From: JALTBU01 sp964410645
GTDB lineage: Bacteria; Campylobacterota; Campylobacteria; Campylobacterales; Nautiliaceae
NCBI GenBank assembly: GCA_964410645.1
Contig: CAYPHV010000002.1
Span: 1-64,000 of the forward strand
DNA: 64,000 bases
Direction of reading: 5' to 3'
This document shows positions 1 to 9,834 of the stretch, piece by piece. Position 1 is the first letter of the stretch. Every line of letters begins with the position of its first letter. A program made the position numbers and the translations under genes. The notes under the pieces are model-generated. The model worked only from the letters and a program-made list of their open reading frames with translations, did not search any database and was not told the DNA's origin.

Positions 1-591
1 AATGTAATTTATATAAAAAAATTAAATCCTATTTTAAAAATTGCATATGATATTAATGTTTTTTATATAAAAAATAAGCAAATAAAAAAAATCATTTATG
101 CTAAAAAAGCAATATTTAGTAATAATATGTGGTTTTCAAAAAATGCCGAGATTATGTATTTAAATGAAAAAAAATGGGAAAAAGTGACAGAGAGACTATT
201 TTTTCTTAAAAATTTTAAGCCTAAAATTCTTTCGAATTTGCAGAAATTAAGAGATATTTCTCTTTATGATGCTTATCTTACAATAAGATATTTTAGAAAT
301 ATTAATATAAATAAAATACTTTCAATTGTTTTTTTTAAAATATTTACGCCTTTTACTGTTTTGCTGCTTATGAGTTACTTGTTTTTAACGGCTCCGATAC
401 ATATGAGAATTTCAAATATTACGTTATTTATGATAAAATCTATTGCAATATCGGTATTGGTATGGGGAGTTATGGTTTTACTGTATAGATTTGCAAAACA
501 GGGCAATCTGGCCTATTGGGTGTTAGGTGTCCCGTTTTTTGTATTGTTAATTTATAATTTTATAGCTTTAAGGAGAAATAATGCAATTTGA
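1..591 (+). CDS. LptF/LptG-family lipopolysaccharide export permease, C-terminal part
   Basis: The reading frame is open from the first base of the window, so the gene begins upstream and only about 196 C-terminal residues are visible. They contain a charged, probably periplasmic stretch and then three hydrophobic segments at about visible residues 110-130, 140-163 and 171-189, ending in a short basic tail. This is the usual end of YjgP/YjgQ (LptF/LptG) permeases, which with LptB move LPS from the inner membrane to the periplasmic bridge. The position directly before lysA matches the conserved Campylobacterota order, where a YjgP/YjgQ gene precedes lysA. LptF and LptG cannot be told apart from this fragment. 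It overlaps lysA by 11 bases, so the two are probably co-transcribed. Confidence 0.75.
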   Translation, partial: NVIYIKKLNPILKIAYDINVFYIKNKQIKKIIYAKKAIFSNNMWFSKNAEIMYLNEKKWEKVTERLFFLKNFKPKILSNLQKLRDISLYDAYLTIRYFRNININKILSIVFFKIFTPFTVLLLMSYLFLTAPIHMRISNITLFMIKSIAISVLVWGVMVLLYRFAKQGNLAYWVLGVPFFVLLIYNFIALRRNNAI

Positions 592-1789
592 CAAATTGGT
601 AAAAAAATATAATACGCCTTTATATGTATATGATTTCGATTTTTTTAGTGATCAGTATGAAAAATTAAAAACCGCTTTTAAAGCCAGAAAAAGTATTATA
701 GCATATGCTATAAAAGCGAATTCGAATCTTTCTGTCATCAAACATTTCGCATCTCTTGGGAGCGGGGCCGATTGTGTCAGTATAGGCGAGGTTAAAAGAG
801 CTTTCTTGGCCGGTATCGACAAATATAAAATAATTTTCAGCGGTGTAGGGAAAAAAGATGAAGAAATAAAAGAAGCGCTTCAAAGAGATATTTTAATGAT
901 AAATATAGAAAGCGAGGCCGAGCTTTTAAGGGTTGAGAAAATAGCAAAAACATTGGGAAAAATTTCAAGGATAAGCATAAGGGTAAATCCGAATATAGAT
1001 CCGAAAACACATCCGTATATTTCAACGGGTCTTCACGAAAATAAATTTGGTGTAGATATAGAAAGTGCGAAAAAAATGTATATTTATGCCAAAAAATCAA
1101 AGAATCTGAATCCAATAGGTATTCATTTTCATATAGGAAGTCAGCTTACAAAATTGGAACCGATAAAAGAAGCAAGTAAAATTGTTGCCGATTTGGTAAA
1201 AAGTTTAAAAGCCATAAATATTGATATCAGATTTTTTGATGTAGGCGGTGGGCTTGGAATTAAATATAAAGATGAAACATTAATTAAGCCGTATGATTAT
1301 GCCCAGGCCATTCTTGACACTTTAAGCGGACTTGATGTGAGTGTAATTTGTGAACCCGGAAGATTTCTAGTGGGAAACGGCGGGTATTTTATAACGAAAG
1401 TTTTATATGAAAAAATAAACGGGGATAAAAGATTTGTAATTGTTGACGGTGCTATGAATGATTTAATAAGACCCAGTTTATATAAAGTCTATCATAAAGT
1501 TGAGGCTTTAAGCAGTGTTAAAAATCCTAAAATTTCAAAAGCTAATATTGTAGGCCCCATATGCGAAAGCGGTGATTTTTTTGCAAAAAGTATTGAATTT
1601 CCGGAAACTAATCCGGGAGATTTGGTTGTTATCCACAGTGCCGGGGCATATGGGTTTAGTATGAGCAGCAATTATAACACAAGGCCCAGAGCCGCTGAAA
1701 TAGCGTTATCTGACGGAAAAGAGAACATTATAAGAAGAAGGGAAACATTTGAGGATTTGATAGCCTGCGAAATTGATTACTTAATTTAA
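581..1789 (+). CDS. lysA: Diaminopimelate decarboxylase
   Basis: Converts meso-diaminopimelate to L-lysine, the last step of lysine synthesis, in the cytoplasm. The 402-residue length is normal. The N-terminal alanine-racemase-like barrel has the PLP lysine at K45 in the motif YAIKAN. The HFHIGSQ motif lies near residue 180, the glycine-rich phosphate site (DVGGGLG) near 220, the CEPGR motif near 256, and the CESGD motif of the C-terminal domain, which supplies the cysteine completing the neighbouring subunit's active site, near 328. The ATG is preceded by AAGGAG inside the end of the permease gene. Downstream pheA follows after 42 bases in the same direction. Identification is secure. Confidence 0.96.
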   Translation: MQFDKLVKKYNTPLYVYDFDFFSDQYEKLKTAFKARKSIIAYAIKANSNLSVIKHFASLGSGADCVSIGEVKRAFLAGIDKYKIIFSGVGKKDEEIKEALQRDILMINIESEAELLRVEKIAKTLGKISRISIRVNPNIDPKTHPYISTGLHENKFGVDIESAKKMYIYAKKSKNLNPIGIHFHIGSQLTKLEPIKEASKIVADLVKSLKAINIDIRFFDVGGGLGIKYKDETLIKPYDYAQAILDTLSGLDVSVICEPGRFLVGNGGYFITKVLYEKINGDKRFVIVDGAMNDLIRPSLYKVYHKVEALSSVKNPKISKANIVGPICESGDFFAKSIEFPETNPGDLVVIHSAGAYGFSMSSNYNTRPRAAEIALSDGKENIIRRRETFEDLIACEIDYLI

Positions 1790-1831
1790 CGGGGGTAAAA
1801 AGTAAAATAGATTTTAAAAACGGAGAGATGA

Positions 1832-2914
1832 ATGAAAAATGAAACATTAGAAAATAAATTGAAAAATTTAAGGGAACAAATTGATAATATTGATAATAAA
1901 ATATTGAATTTACTTAATAAAAGAATGGAAATTGTAAAAAAAGTGGGAGATGTTAAAAATAATACCGATGCCCCCGTTTACAGGCCTGCAAGGGAAAAAG
2001 AAATAATTGAAAGACTGACTGAAATATCCCGTAAACAAAAAGGTATTTGCAACAAAGAAGAAATCGAAGCCATTTTTTTGGAAATCTTTGCTATTAGCAG
2101 GGCACTTGAAAGAAAAGAAAGAATAGCCTTTTTGGGCCCTGTAGGAACATATACCCATCAGGCCGCCGAGGCTAAGTTCGGAGCAAATGCCAAATATTTG
2201 CCGCTTTTGAACGTTGAAGCTGTTTTTAAAGCTGTGAACAATAAAGAAGCAAAATACGGAGTGGTGCCTATTGAAAACAATACCGAAGGGGTGGTCGGCA
2301 TCACTCTTGACAGTCTAAAAAAATATAATGTTAAAATAGTGGCTGAAATTTGTATGGATATACATCATTCGTTTGTTTCACTTCAGGACAGTGTTACAAA
2401 AATAAAAAGAATTTATTCACATCCGCAGGGGTATAAGCAGTGTCTGAATTTTCTTGAAACCCATAATTTACTGGATATTGAATTTATTCCTACCGAATCT
2501 ACCGCAAAAGCGGCTGAACTTGCCGGTAAAGACGAGTTAAGCGGAGCAATTTGTTCAAAAATTGCTGCAAAATTAAACAATGTTCCGTTACTTTTTGAAA
2601 CAATTGAAGATAATCTTGCCAATAAAACAAGGTTTATCATAATAAGTGATTTTAAAACAAATAAAAGCGGTAACGACAAAACGAGTGTAATAGCCAAAAC
2701 ACCGCATAAAACAGGAGCGTTGTTTGAACTTCTTAAAAATTTTAAAGATAAAAATATAAATCTTTTGAAAATAGAAAGCAGACCGAATAAAGACGATACG
2801 TTTAACACATGGTTTTATATAGATTTTGAAGGTCATATAGAAAATAAAGATATTCAGGAAATTATTAAAAAAGAAAAAATGATATGGCTTGGCAGTTATT
2901 TAAGGGAATGTTAA
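1832..2914 (+). CDS. pheA: Bifunctional chorismate mutase / prephenate dehydratase
   Basis: Makes phenylpyruvate from chorismate through prephenate, the committed route to phenylalanine. Three domains are visible in 360 residues: an AroQ-type chorismate mutase helix bundle (about 1-92, starting with the typical LREQIDNID), a prephenate dehydratase domain (about 96-275, starting at AFLGPVGTYTHQAA and containing the STA motif near 220 and the KTRF motif near 265), and a C-terminal ACT domain (about 283-356) with the ESRP motif that binds phenylalanine for feedback inhibition. The start follows GGAGAG. It lies between lysA and hisC, as in Campylobacter. No leader peptide or attenuator was seen in the short gap upstream. 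Confidence 0.96.
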   Translation: MKNETLENKLKNLREQIDNIDNKILNLLNKRMEIVKKVGDVKNNTDAPVYRPAREKEIIERLTEISRKQKGICNKEEIEAIFLEIFAISRALERKERIAFLGPVGTYTHQAAEAKFGANAKYLPLLNVEAVFKAVNNKEAKYGVVPIENNTEGVVGITLDSLKKYNVKIVAEICMDIHHSFVSLQDSVTKIKRIYSHPQGYKQCLNFLETHNLLDIEFIPTESTAKAAELAGKDELSGAICSKIAAKLNNVPLLFETIEDNLANKTRFIIISDFKTNKSGNDKTSVIAKTPHKTGALFELLKNFKDKNINLLKIESRPNKDDTFNTWFYIDFEGHIENKDIQEIIKKEKMIWLGSYLREC

Positions 2915-2936
2915 TTAAGCTAAAAAAAGGATTAAA

Positions 2937-4007
2937 ATGTTTAAAAAATTAAAAAATTTAAAAACATATGAAGGGGGAAAGCCTATTGAACTTGTTGTGA
3001 GGGAATACGGAATTAAACCGGAGGAGATAATTAAACTTGCCAGTAATGAAAATCCTTACGGTCCTTCGCCAAAAGTAATAGAGGTTGTTAAAAAAAATGC
3101 TCATTTGATGCACAGATATCCTGATGACAGTTATTATGAATTAAAAGAAAAACTTTCATCTATTTATGATATTTTGCCTGAAAATATAATAATAGGCGCG
3201 GGAAGTGATCAAATATTAGAATTTGCCATTCATGCAATTGAGCCGAAAAAAGTTTTAATGGCTGGTATTACGTTTGCAATGTATGAAATTTATTCCCGTC
3301 AGGTCGGTGCTAAAATTTTAAAAACACCTTCAAAAGAGCATAATTTGGAAGAATTTTATCAAATTTACAAAGAGCAAAAACCTGAAATTATTTTTCTTTG
3401 TATTCCCAATAACCCTTTGGGCGGATGTCTTGACAATGAAAAAGTTTATGAATTTATAGAAAAAATAGATAAAAATACGTTAATTATTGTTGACGGGGCA
3501 TATCAGGAATTTGCAGCATTTAAAGACAAAAACAAACAGATAAACCCAAAAGATATTTTAAAATACAGCAATGTTTTATATGCAGGAACTTTTTCCAAGG
3601 TTTACGGTCTTGGCGGAATGAGGGTGGGGTATGGTATATCTAATGAATATATTATAAAAAATCTTCATAAACTAAGGCCTCCTTTTAATATTACCACATT
3701 ATCGCTTGTTGCCGCTGTAAATGCACTTAATGATCAGGATTGGGCGGAAATGGGTATAAAAAATAATTTTGAAGAAATGAAAAAATATGTTGATTTTGCG
3801 AATGAAAAAAAACTAAAATATATAAAAAGTTATACCAATTTTATTGTTTTTTATGTAAAAAATTCTACAAAAATTGCCAATGAATTATTAAAAAAAGGTA
3901 TAATTGTAAGAGATATGGCTAGTTATGGTTTTGATGCTATAAGAATTACAATAGGCAAGCAAAAAGAGAATGATAAAGTATTAAAAATATTAGGGGAAAT
4001 TAATTGA
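2937..4007 (+). CDS. hisC: Histidinol-phosphate aminotransferase
   Basis: A fold-type I PLP aminotransferase that transfers an amino group from glutamate to imidazole-acetol phosphate in histidine synthesis; in many bacteria it also serves aromatic amino acids, which fits the neighbouring pheA. Family motifs seen: the substrate-binding LASNENPYGPSP near residue 35, the NNPLG motif near 158, the aspartate of IIVDGAYQEF, and the PLP lysine in the GTFSKVYGLGGMRVGYG region at about residue 221. The length of 356 is normal. The stop codon overlaps the TTG start of fliF by four bases, tying the gene into the flagellar operon. Confidence 0.94.
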   Translation: MFKKLKNLKTYEGGKPIELVVREYGIKPEEIIKLASNENPYGPSPKVIEVVKKNAHLMHRYPDDSYYELKEKLSSIYDILPENIIIGAGSDQILEFAIHAIEPKKVLMAGITFAMYEIYSRQVGAKILKTPSKEHNLEEFYQIYKEQKPEIIFLCIPNNPLGGCLDNEKVYEFIEKIDKNTLIIVDGAYQEFAAFKDKNKQINPKDILKYSNVLYAGTFSKVYGLGGMRVGYGISNEYIIKNLHKLRPPFNITTLSLVAAVNALNDQDWAEMGIKNNFEEMKKYVDFANEKKLKYIKSYTNFIVFYVKNSTKIANELLKKGIIVRDMASYGFDAIRITIGKQKENDKVLKILGEIN

Positions 4008-5680
4008 ATTTTGAAGCTTTATTCGGGCAAATAATAAATTTTTTTAATCATTTAAACAAAAAGCAAAAATATGTAATTATCGGGAGTGTAATTGCAGTTA
4101 TAGCCGTTATTTCTTTTTTAGTTGTATTTAATACATCAGGTAATAAAATGAAAAACGGTTATTCAATACTGTTTGAAAATTTAAAACCTCAGGATGCTGC
4201 GTTAATAGTTCAATATTTGGATAAAAAGAATATTCCTTATACCATACCTGAAAATGGGATTATAGAAGTTCCTAAAAATATTGTTCAAAAAACAAGACTG
4301 GAAGTAGCCGCCAAAGGACTTCCCAAATCAAGCACCGTAGGATTTGAACTTTTTGATAAAAATTCATTTGGAGCAACAGATTTTGAGGAAAAAATAAAAT
4401 ATTTAAGAGCACTCGAGGGAGAGCTTGAGCAAACAATTGATGCAATTGATGCAGTTGAAGAATCAAAAGTTAATATCGCGATTCCAAAACAGTCGGTTTT
4501 TGTTTCAAAAGAGGTGCCTCCGAGTGCTTCTGTTTTGATCAAATTAAGGCAAAATATGACTTTATCGCCGAATCAGATTCAGGGAATTAAATATTTAATT
4601 GCCGCAGCAGTGCCTAGACTTACATTTGAAAATGTAAAAATAGTTGATCAATACGGAAATCCTTTAGGTGAAAACAGTCAATCGACGCAGGATAACGAAT
4701 TATTGAAAACTCACATGTTTTATAAAAAACAAATAGAAAAATCTTTTGAGAATAAAATAATTAATATTTTGGCTCCGATTGTCGGAGGCAGGGATAAAGT
4801 TGTCGCCAATGTCAATATTGATATTGATTTTTCAAAGGTTAAATCAAAATCCACTGTTTATTCTCCGGATAATGTTGTCAGAAGTGAGCAAACGACAGAG
4901 GAGAGTAAAACAGGATATAATGCAAAACAAGTCGGTGGAGTTCCAGGCGCTGTAAGCAATATAGGTCCGGTACAGGGCACTAAAAAAAATACTCCAAATG
5001 AAAAATACGACAAAAGTGAGACAACTACAAATTATGAAATTTCCACAACTGTCAAAAATATAAATGAGCCTTTGGCTAAAATTAAAAGAATAACCGCTGC
5101 TGTTGTAGTTGATGGACATTATGAAAAAGATAAAAACGGAAAAATTAAATATATTCCGCTTAATAAGCTAGAACTTGCGAATATCCAGAATCTTGTAAAA
5201 AATACCGTTGGTTTTGATGCTAAACGAGGGGACAGTGTAAGTGTCACTTCTTTCGAATTCGCATCCGCAGGGGTAAAACAAGTATCTAAAACAGGAAAAA
5301 TTATGAATACTTTAACGTTGTATTTGGGCCCTGGTAAAACTATATTAAAATATCTTTTTTTAATAATAATATTATTAATTTTTTACAAAAAAGTAATTGT
5401 GCCGTTTACTCAAAAAATGCTTGAAGTAAAAATAGAGGAAGAAAAACCGGTGAATCATAAAATCGAAGTAAACGAAGAAGAAGTTGAATCAACTTATGAT
5501 AAAGCAAAGGAATTAAAAGAAAAGGTAGAACAACAGCTTGGTACTTCCGGTAATGTAGATGAAGAAGAATTAAAATATGAAGTTTTACTAGAAAGAATAA
5601 CAAAATTAGTTGATGAGCATACAGAGCAAATTGCAAAAGCACTGGAAAATTTAATAAAAGAAGAAAATCCTCAAAGTTAA
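4004..5680 (+). CDS. fliF: Flagellar MS-ring protein FliF
   Basis: Forms the MS ring in the inner membrane, the base on which the flagellar rotor and export gate assemble. Of 558 residues, a first membrane helix lies at about 22-42 and a second at about 443-463. The large periplasmic part between them contains the ring-building motifs and a low-complexity Gly/Asn/Thr-rich stretch around 290-345. The acidic C-terminal tail (about 480-558) is the FliG-binding region. The start is TTG, overlapping the hisC stop (TTGA); no better ATG exists before the first helix. It precedes fliG by ten bases. The hisC-fliF junction is conserved in Campylobacterota. Confidence 0.95.
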   Translation: MNFEALFGQIINFFNHLNKKQKYVIIGSVIAVIAVISFLVVFNTSGNKMKNGYSILFENLKPQDAALIVQYLDKKNIPYTIPENGIIEVPKNIVQKTRLEVAAKGLPKSSTVGFELFDKNSFGATDFEEKIKYLRALEGELEQTIDAIDAVEESKVNIAIPKQSVFVSKEVPPSASVLIKLRQNMTLSPNQIQGIKYLIAAAVPRLTFENVKIVDQYGNPLGENSQSTQDNELLKTHMFYKKQIEKSFENKIINILAPIVGGRDKVVANVNIDIDFSKVKSKSTVYSPDNVVRSEQTTEESKTGYNAKQVGGVPGAVSNIGPVQGTKKNTPNEKYDKSETTTNYEISTTVKNINEPLAKIKRITAAVVVDGHYEKDKNGKIKYIPLNKLELANIQNLVKNTVGFDAKRGDSVSVTSFEFASAGVKQVSKTGKIMNTLTLYLGPGKTILKYLFLIIILLIFYKKVIVPFTQKMLEVKIEEEKPVNHKIEVNEEEVESTYDKAKELKEKVEQQLGTSGNVDEEELKYEVLLERITKLVDEHTEQIAKALENLIKEENPQS

Positions 5681-5690
5681 AGGTTGATCA

Positions 5691-6716
5691 ATGGCATTAG
5701 CACCGCAACAACAGGCAATTTTAGATGAATTATCAATGCCGGAAAAAATCGCTATATTGTTAATTCAACTTGGAGAAGATGTAACTGCTCAAATTTTTTC
5801 TTATATGAATGTAGATGCCATTACTGAAATTTCAAAATATATTGCCACTTCAAAAACAATAGATAAAGCTGTTGCCGCAGCTGTTTTGGAAGAATTTTAT
5901 GTAATATTTCAATCAAATCAGTATATTGCCAGTGGAGGGATGGAATACGCAAGAGAAATTCTTTATAAAGCTTTAGGTCCTGAAGAAGCTAAAAAAATAT
6001 TGGATAAATTATCAAAATCGCTTCAAAACAAACAAAATTTTGGATTTTTACAAAAAGTCAAGCCTCAACAGCTTGCAGATTTTATTGTAAATGAACATCC
6101 ACAGACTATCGCTTTGATTTTAGCCCATATGGATCCAAGCAGTGCCGCTGAAACGCTTGGTTTTTTTCCTGATGAACTAAGAGCGGAAGTATTGATGAGG
6201 ATGAGTAATTTAGGGGATATTTCACCACAGGTTATTAAAAAAGTCAGTGCGATTCTTGAAACAAAACTGGAATCTCTTACTGGATATAAAGTTGAAATCG
6301 GAGGCGTTAGGTATGTTGCCGAAATTTTTAACAGGCTTGGTCAAAAAGCGGCAAAATCAACTCTTAAGCATATTGAACAGATAGATACTGAACTTGCCGG
6401 AAAGATAAAAGAAAAAATGTTTACGTTTGAAGATATTCTAAAACTTGACAATACCGCAATAAGAGAAATTTTAAAAGAAGTGGATAAAAAGAATTTAATG
6501 ATAGCTTTAAAAGGCGCTCCTGAAGAGCTTAAACAGAAATTTCTTTCCAATATGTCCCAAAGGGCTGCGGCGGCGTTTGAAGAGGAAATTCAATTTTTGG
6601 GACCTGTTAAAGTAAAAGAAGTAGAAGCGGCTCAAAGAAAAGTTATTGAAGTGATTCAAAAACTTGCTGAAGAGGGTAAAGTGTCAGTTGGTTCGGAGGA
6701 AGAAGTAATTGAGTAA
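5691..6716 (+). CDS. fliG: Flagellar motor switch protein FliG
   Basis: Cytoplasmic rotor protein that binds FliF through its N-terminal domain and receives torque from the stator through its C-terminal domain. At 341 residues it has full length. The middle domain starts with the EHPQTIALILAHM motif near residue 135, and the C-terminal domain carries the charged helix with alternating acidic and basic residues (KKNLMIALKGAPEELKQKF, about 262-280). Ten bases separate it from fliF, and it overlaps the TTG start of fliH by eight bases, so translation is probably coupled. Confidence 0.96.
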   Translation: MALAPQQQAILDELSMPEKIAILLIQLGEDVTAQIFSYMNVDAITEISKYIATSKTIDKAVAAAVLEEFYVIFQSNQYIASGGMEYAREILYKALGPEEAKKILDKLSKSLQNKQNFGFLQKVKPQQLADFIVNEHPQTIALILAHMDPSSAAETLGFFPDELRAEVLMRMSNLGDISPQVIKKVSAILETKLESLTGYKVEIGGVRYVAEIFNRLGQKAAKSTLKHIEQIDTELAGKIKEKMFTFEDILKLDNTAIREILKEVDKKNLMIALKGAPEELKQKFLSNMSQRAAAAFEEEIQFLGPVKVKEVEAAQRKVIEVIQKLAEEGKVSVGSEEEVIE

Positions 6717-7455
6717 AATAATAAACGACGGGAAAAGTGAGGAGCATATTATTAAACCTTATGTATTTAAAGAAATAAAAGAGAAAAAACCTGACAATAT
6801 TCAAAAAATCAAAGAAAAAAAAGAAGAAAACGACAATTCTCCCACTCAAAAAGTGGAAGAAAATAAAATTATTGAAAAATTATTGGTGCAGATTGAAGAA
6901 TTATCAAAAAATATTACAAATATTGAAAAAAAATTTGAATCTCAGCTTGCTGAATGCAAACAAAGAGTGGACATTGAAAAAGACAAAGCTTTTGAAAGTG
7001 GATATAAAAAAGGTTTAAAAGAAGGTACAGATAAATGTAAAGAAGAAATGAAAGAAAAAATTAATCTGCTAGAAAAATCGATTGAAAAAATAGATAAAAT
7101 TAACGAAACGTTTGAAGAAAAAATTCTTTCAGTGGAAAAAGAATTAAGTTCCGTGGCACTTGATATTGCAAAAGAGGTAATTCAAAAAGAAATTTCAAAA
7201 GAATCCAGCGAAATCGCTTATAATTTGGCAAAAAGTCTAATGGAAAACATAAAAGACGCGTCTAAAATAAAATTAAAAGTTAATCCAAAAGATGCAGAAT
7301 TTTTAAAAGGCAAATTTAAAAATATAGATATTATTCCGGATAGTGCTATAAAAGAAGGCGGTGTGGTAATTATAAGCGATTTAGGTAATATCGACGCACA
7401 AGTTGGAGAAAGATTTAATTCTATAAAAAAAGCTGTTTTAGAAAATAAAGAATAA
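6709..7455 (+). CDS. fliH: Flagellar export ATPase regulator FliH
   Basis: Peripheral stator-like protein that holds the export ATPase FliI at the flagellar type III gate. The 248-residue sequence has the expected plan: a lysine/glutamate-rich N-terminus, a long coiled coil (about 55-150) with a small interruption, and a C-terminal globular domain (about 150-245) resembling the V/F-ATPase peripheral stalk. The start is TTG, eight bases inside fliG. The call rests mainly on position (fliF-fliG-fliH-dxs) and domain plan, because FliH sequences diverge strongly. Confidence 0.88.
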   Translation: MSKIINDGKSEEHIIKPYVFKEIKEKKPDNIQKIKEKKEENDNSPTQKVEENKIIEKLLVQIEELSKNITNIEKKFESQLAECKQRVDIEKDKAFESGYKKGLKEGTDKCKEEMKEKINLLEKSIEKIDKINETFEEKILSVEKELSSVALDIAKEVIQKEISKESSEIAYNLAKSLMENIKDASKIKLKVNPKDAEFLKGKFKNIDIIPDSAIKEGGVVIISDLGNIDAQVGERFNSIKKAVLENKE

Positions 7456-7469
7456 AATGGAGGTTATTA

Positions 7470-9308
7470 ATGCAAAACGATGAAATTTTAAATATAAAAA
7501 ATAAGTCTGTTAGCGAATTGGAGGATTTGGCACAGCAAATAAGAGAAAAAATTCTTGATACTGTTTCAAAATACGGTGGACATTTAAGCTCAACTCTTGG
7601 TGCGGTGGATTTAATTGTAGGAATGCATTATGTTTTTGATGTGGAAAAAGACCCGTTCATATTTGATGTTTCGCATCAGGCATATGCACATAAACTTTTG
7701 ACCGGGAGATGGAAAAAATTTAATACTTTAAGACAGTTTGGTGGAATTAGCGGATATACAAAACCCAGCGAAAGTAAATATGATTATTTTATAGCAGGTC
7801 ATTCGTCTACCTCTATTTCTGTTGCGGTAGGCGCCGCCAAAGCGATAAAATTAAAAAATGAAAACAGAATACCCGTTGTATTGATCGGTGATGGTGCAAT
7901 GAGTGCGGGTATGGTATATGAGGCTTTAAATGAGCTTGGGTATTTGAAACTGCCGGTAGTCATTATACTTAATGATAATGAAATGAGTATAGGAAAACCT
8001 ATCGGTGCCGTAAGTAAATACTTGACTAGATTAAAAGCGAAAAAACATTATCAGTCTTTTAAAAATAAATTTAAAAAATTATTGAATTTTATGCCGGAAG
8101 ATATAAAATTTACCGCTAAAAAAATGGAAGAATTTTTAAGCGTAAACGGTATTTTTTTTGAAGAAATGGGACTTGAATATATAGGCCCGATTGATGGACA
8201 TAATATCAAAGAAATTATCGATACTCTTAAGATTGCAAAAACGCTTAAAAAACCTGTTATTGTCCATGCAAAAACCGTTAAAGGAAAAGGCTATAAGCAG
8301 GCCGAAGGCTATTATGAACACTGGCATGGTGTTGCTCCTTTTGATATTAAAAGCGGTGAGCCTTTAAAACCGTCCGGATTAAGCGCTACAAATGTATTTT
8401 CCGATTCTTTACTTAATCTTGCAAAAAAAGATGAAAAAATCGTAGGTGTGACTGCCGCAATGCCGAGCGGAACAGGTATGAAAAATCTTATGCAGGCGTT
8501 TCCCGACAGATTTTGGGATGTGGGAATTGCCGAGCAGCATGCAGTAACTTCAATGGCTCCTATGGCAAAAGAGGGTTTTATACCGTTTGTTGCAATTTAT
8601 TCTACGTTTTTGCAAAGAGCGTATGATCAGGTAATTCATGACGTATGTATAGGAAATCTGCCTGTTAGGTTTGCAATAGACAGAGCCGGAATAGTAGGAT
8701 CGGATGGAGAAACTCATCAGGGAGTTTTTGATGTGGGATATTTAAGAATTTTACCCAATATGGTGTTATTTGCTCCAAGAGATTTTAAAACCCTCAAAAA
8801 AGCGGTGGAATTTGCTTATAGATTTGATAAATCGCCATCAGCATTCAGATATCCAAGAGGTGCATTCGAACTTGGAGAAAATATTTTTGAAGCAAATGAT
8901 TTTGTACTTGGAAAAGGGGAAATTCTGATAGATAATGACAAAATTATGTTAATAGGCTATGGAAACGGTGTCGGAAAAGCATATAAAGTTTTGAATATTT
9001 TAAAAGAAAAAGGAATTGACGCCGGATTAACCGATTTGAGATTTGCAAAACCATTTGATAAAAAACTTTTAAAATCTATTAAGGCTAAGAAATGGTATAT
9101 TTTCAGCGATAATGCAAAAAAGGGTGGAATAGGGGAAATGCTATGTGAATTTGCAAATAAAGAAAATCTTGATAAAAACATTATTTCTTTTGAATACGAA
9201 GATAAATTCATACCTCACGGTGATATAAAAAAAGTAGAAAAATTTTTAGGTATTGACGAAGAAAGTATTGCACAAAAAATATTAAATAATTTGAATATGA
9301 TACAATAA
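7470..9308 (+). CDS. dxs: 1-deoxy-D-xylulose-5-phosphate synthase
   Basis: Thiamine-diphosphate enzyme joining pyruvate and glyceraldehyde 3-phosphate, the first step of the MEP isoprenoid pathway. The 612 residues contain the three transketolase-type domains: the ThDP site GDGAMSAGM near residue 141 with the following NDN motif, the pyrimidine-binding domain with AEQHA near 353 and DRAGIVGSDGETHQG near 404, and a C-terminal transketolase-C domain. It follows fliH after 14 bases with GGAGG before the ATG. Its place after fliH matches Campylobacter. ispG of the same pathway lies about 8 kb downstream. Confidence 0.96.
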   Translation: MQNDEILNIKNKSVSELEDLAQQIREKILDTVSKYGGHLSSTLGAVDLIVGMHYVFDVEKDPFIFDVSHQAYAHKLLTGRWKKFNTLRQFGGISGYTKPSESKYDYFIAGHSSTSISVAVGAAKAIKLKNENRIPVVLIGDGAMSAGMVYEALNELGYLKLPVVIILNDNEMSIGKPIGAVSKYLTRLKAKKHYQSFKNKFKKLLNFMPEDIKFTAKKMEEFLSVNGIFFEEMGLEYIGPIDGHNIKEIIDTLKIAKTLKKPVIVHAKTVKGKGYKQAEGYYEHWHGVAPFDIKSGEPLKPSGLSATNVFSDSLLNLAKKDEKIVGVTAAMPSGTGMKNLMQAFPDRFWDVGIAEQHAVTSMAPMAKEGFIPFVAIYSTFLQRAYDQVIHDVCIGNLPVRFAIDRAGIVGSDGETHQGVFDVGYLRILPNMVLFAPRDFKTLKKAVEFAYRFDKSPSAFRYPRGAFELGENIFEANDFVLGKGEILIDNDKIMLIGYGNGVGKAYKVLNILKEKGIDAGLTDLRFAKPFDKKLLKSIKAKKWYIFSDNAKKGGIGEMLCEFANKENLDKNIISFEYEDKFIPHGDIKKVEKFLGIDEESIAQKILNNLNMIQ

Positions 9309-9325
9309 TAAAAAAAGGAGTAGCT

Positions 9326-9619
9326 ATGAAACTGGAAGAATTTTTAAAAGTAGGAATAGGAAGTGCTTTTTTAGCAAAAGAAAAAGTCGAAGAATTAATT
9401 GATGAAGCAAAAAAAAGAGGGGATTTAAATGAAAAAGAAGCTCAGAAATTAATAAATGAAATCAAAGAGCAGTCTCAGGATAAAATAAACGAAGTGCAAA
9501 CAATGATAAACAAAGAAGTCAAAAAACAATTAAATGAGATTGGAATTGCAACAAAAAATGATATTGAAAAATTAGAAAACGAAATAAAAGAATTGAAAAA
9601 TATTATTGCAAATAAATAA
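9326..9619 (+). CDS. Phasin-like coiled-coil protein
   Basis: A 97-residue, highly charged, almost wholly helical protein with heptad character from about residue 30 to the end and no membrane segment. It resembles the short polyhydroxyalkanoate granule-associated (phasin) family, including the N-terminal GIGSAFLAKEKVEEL stretch typical of these proteins. Nothing else in the window concerns polyhydroxyalkanoate, so a granule function is not shown; proteins of this type are often annotated as phasins in organisms that lack the polymer. A strong AAAAGGAG site precedes the ATG. It follows dxs by 17 bases and is probably the last gene of that operon. Confidence 0.6.
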   Translation: MKLEEFLKVGIGSAFLAKEKVEELIDEAKKRGDLNEKEAQKLINEIKEQSQDKINEVQTMINKEVKKQLNEIGIATKNDIEKLENEIKELKNIIANK

Positions 9620-9834
9620 AAAAATATTGCTTGAATCTGCATTTTAAGGTATGAAATTCGCTTCAAGAGTTAATAAGGCAATTTGGCTTTTTTTTTGCCC
9701 GGGGTATTGGTAAAAAGTATTAGGTCTATCGGCAATAAATCGATGAAATAAAATCTTATTAATTATACCATGTATTATAAATAAACGATATTTAAGTATA
9801 TCTAGTATATAAATTTTGAGGAATTTTGCTTATT

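Noticed and set aside
9620..9834. Possible small RNA or terminator between the phasin-like gene and tRNA-Leu
   Set aside because: The T-rich run near 9685 is flanked only by a five-base pairing (GGCAA/TTGCC) with a long loop, and no promoter or stable structure is evident.
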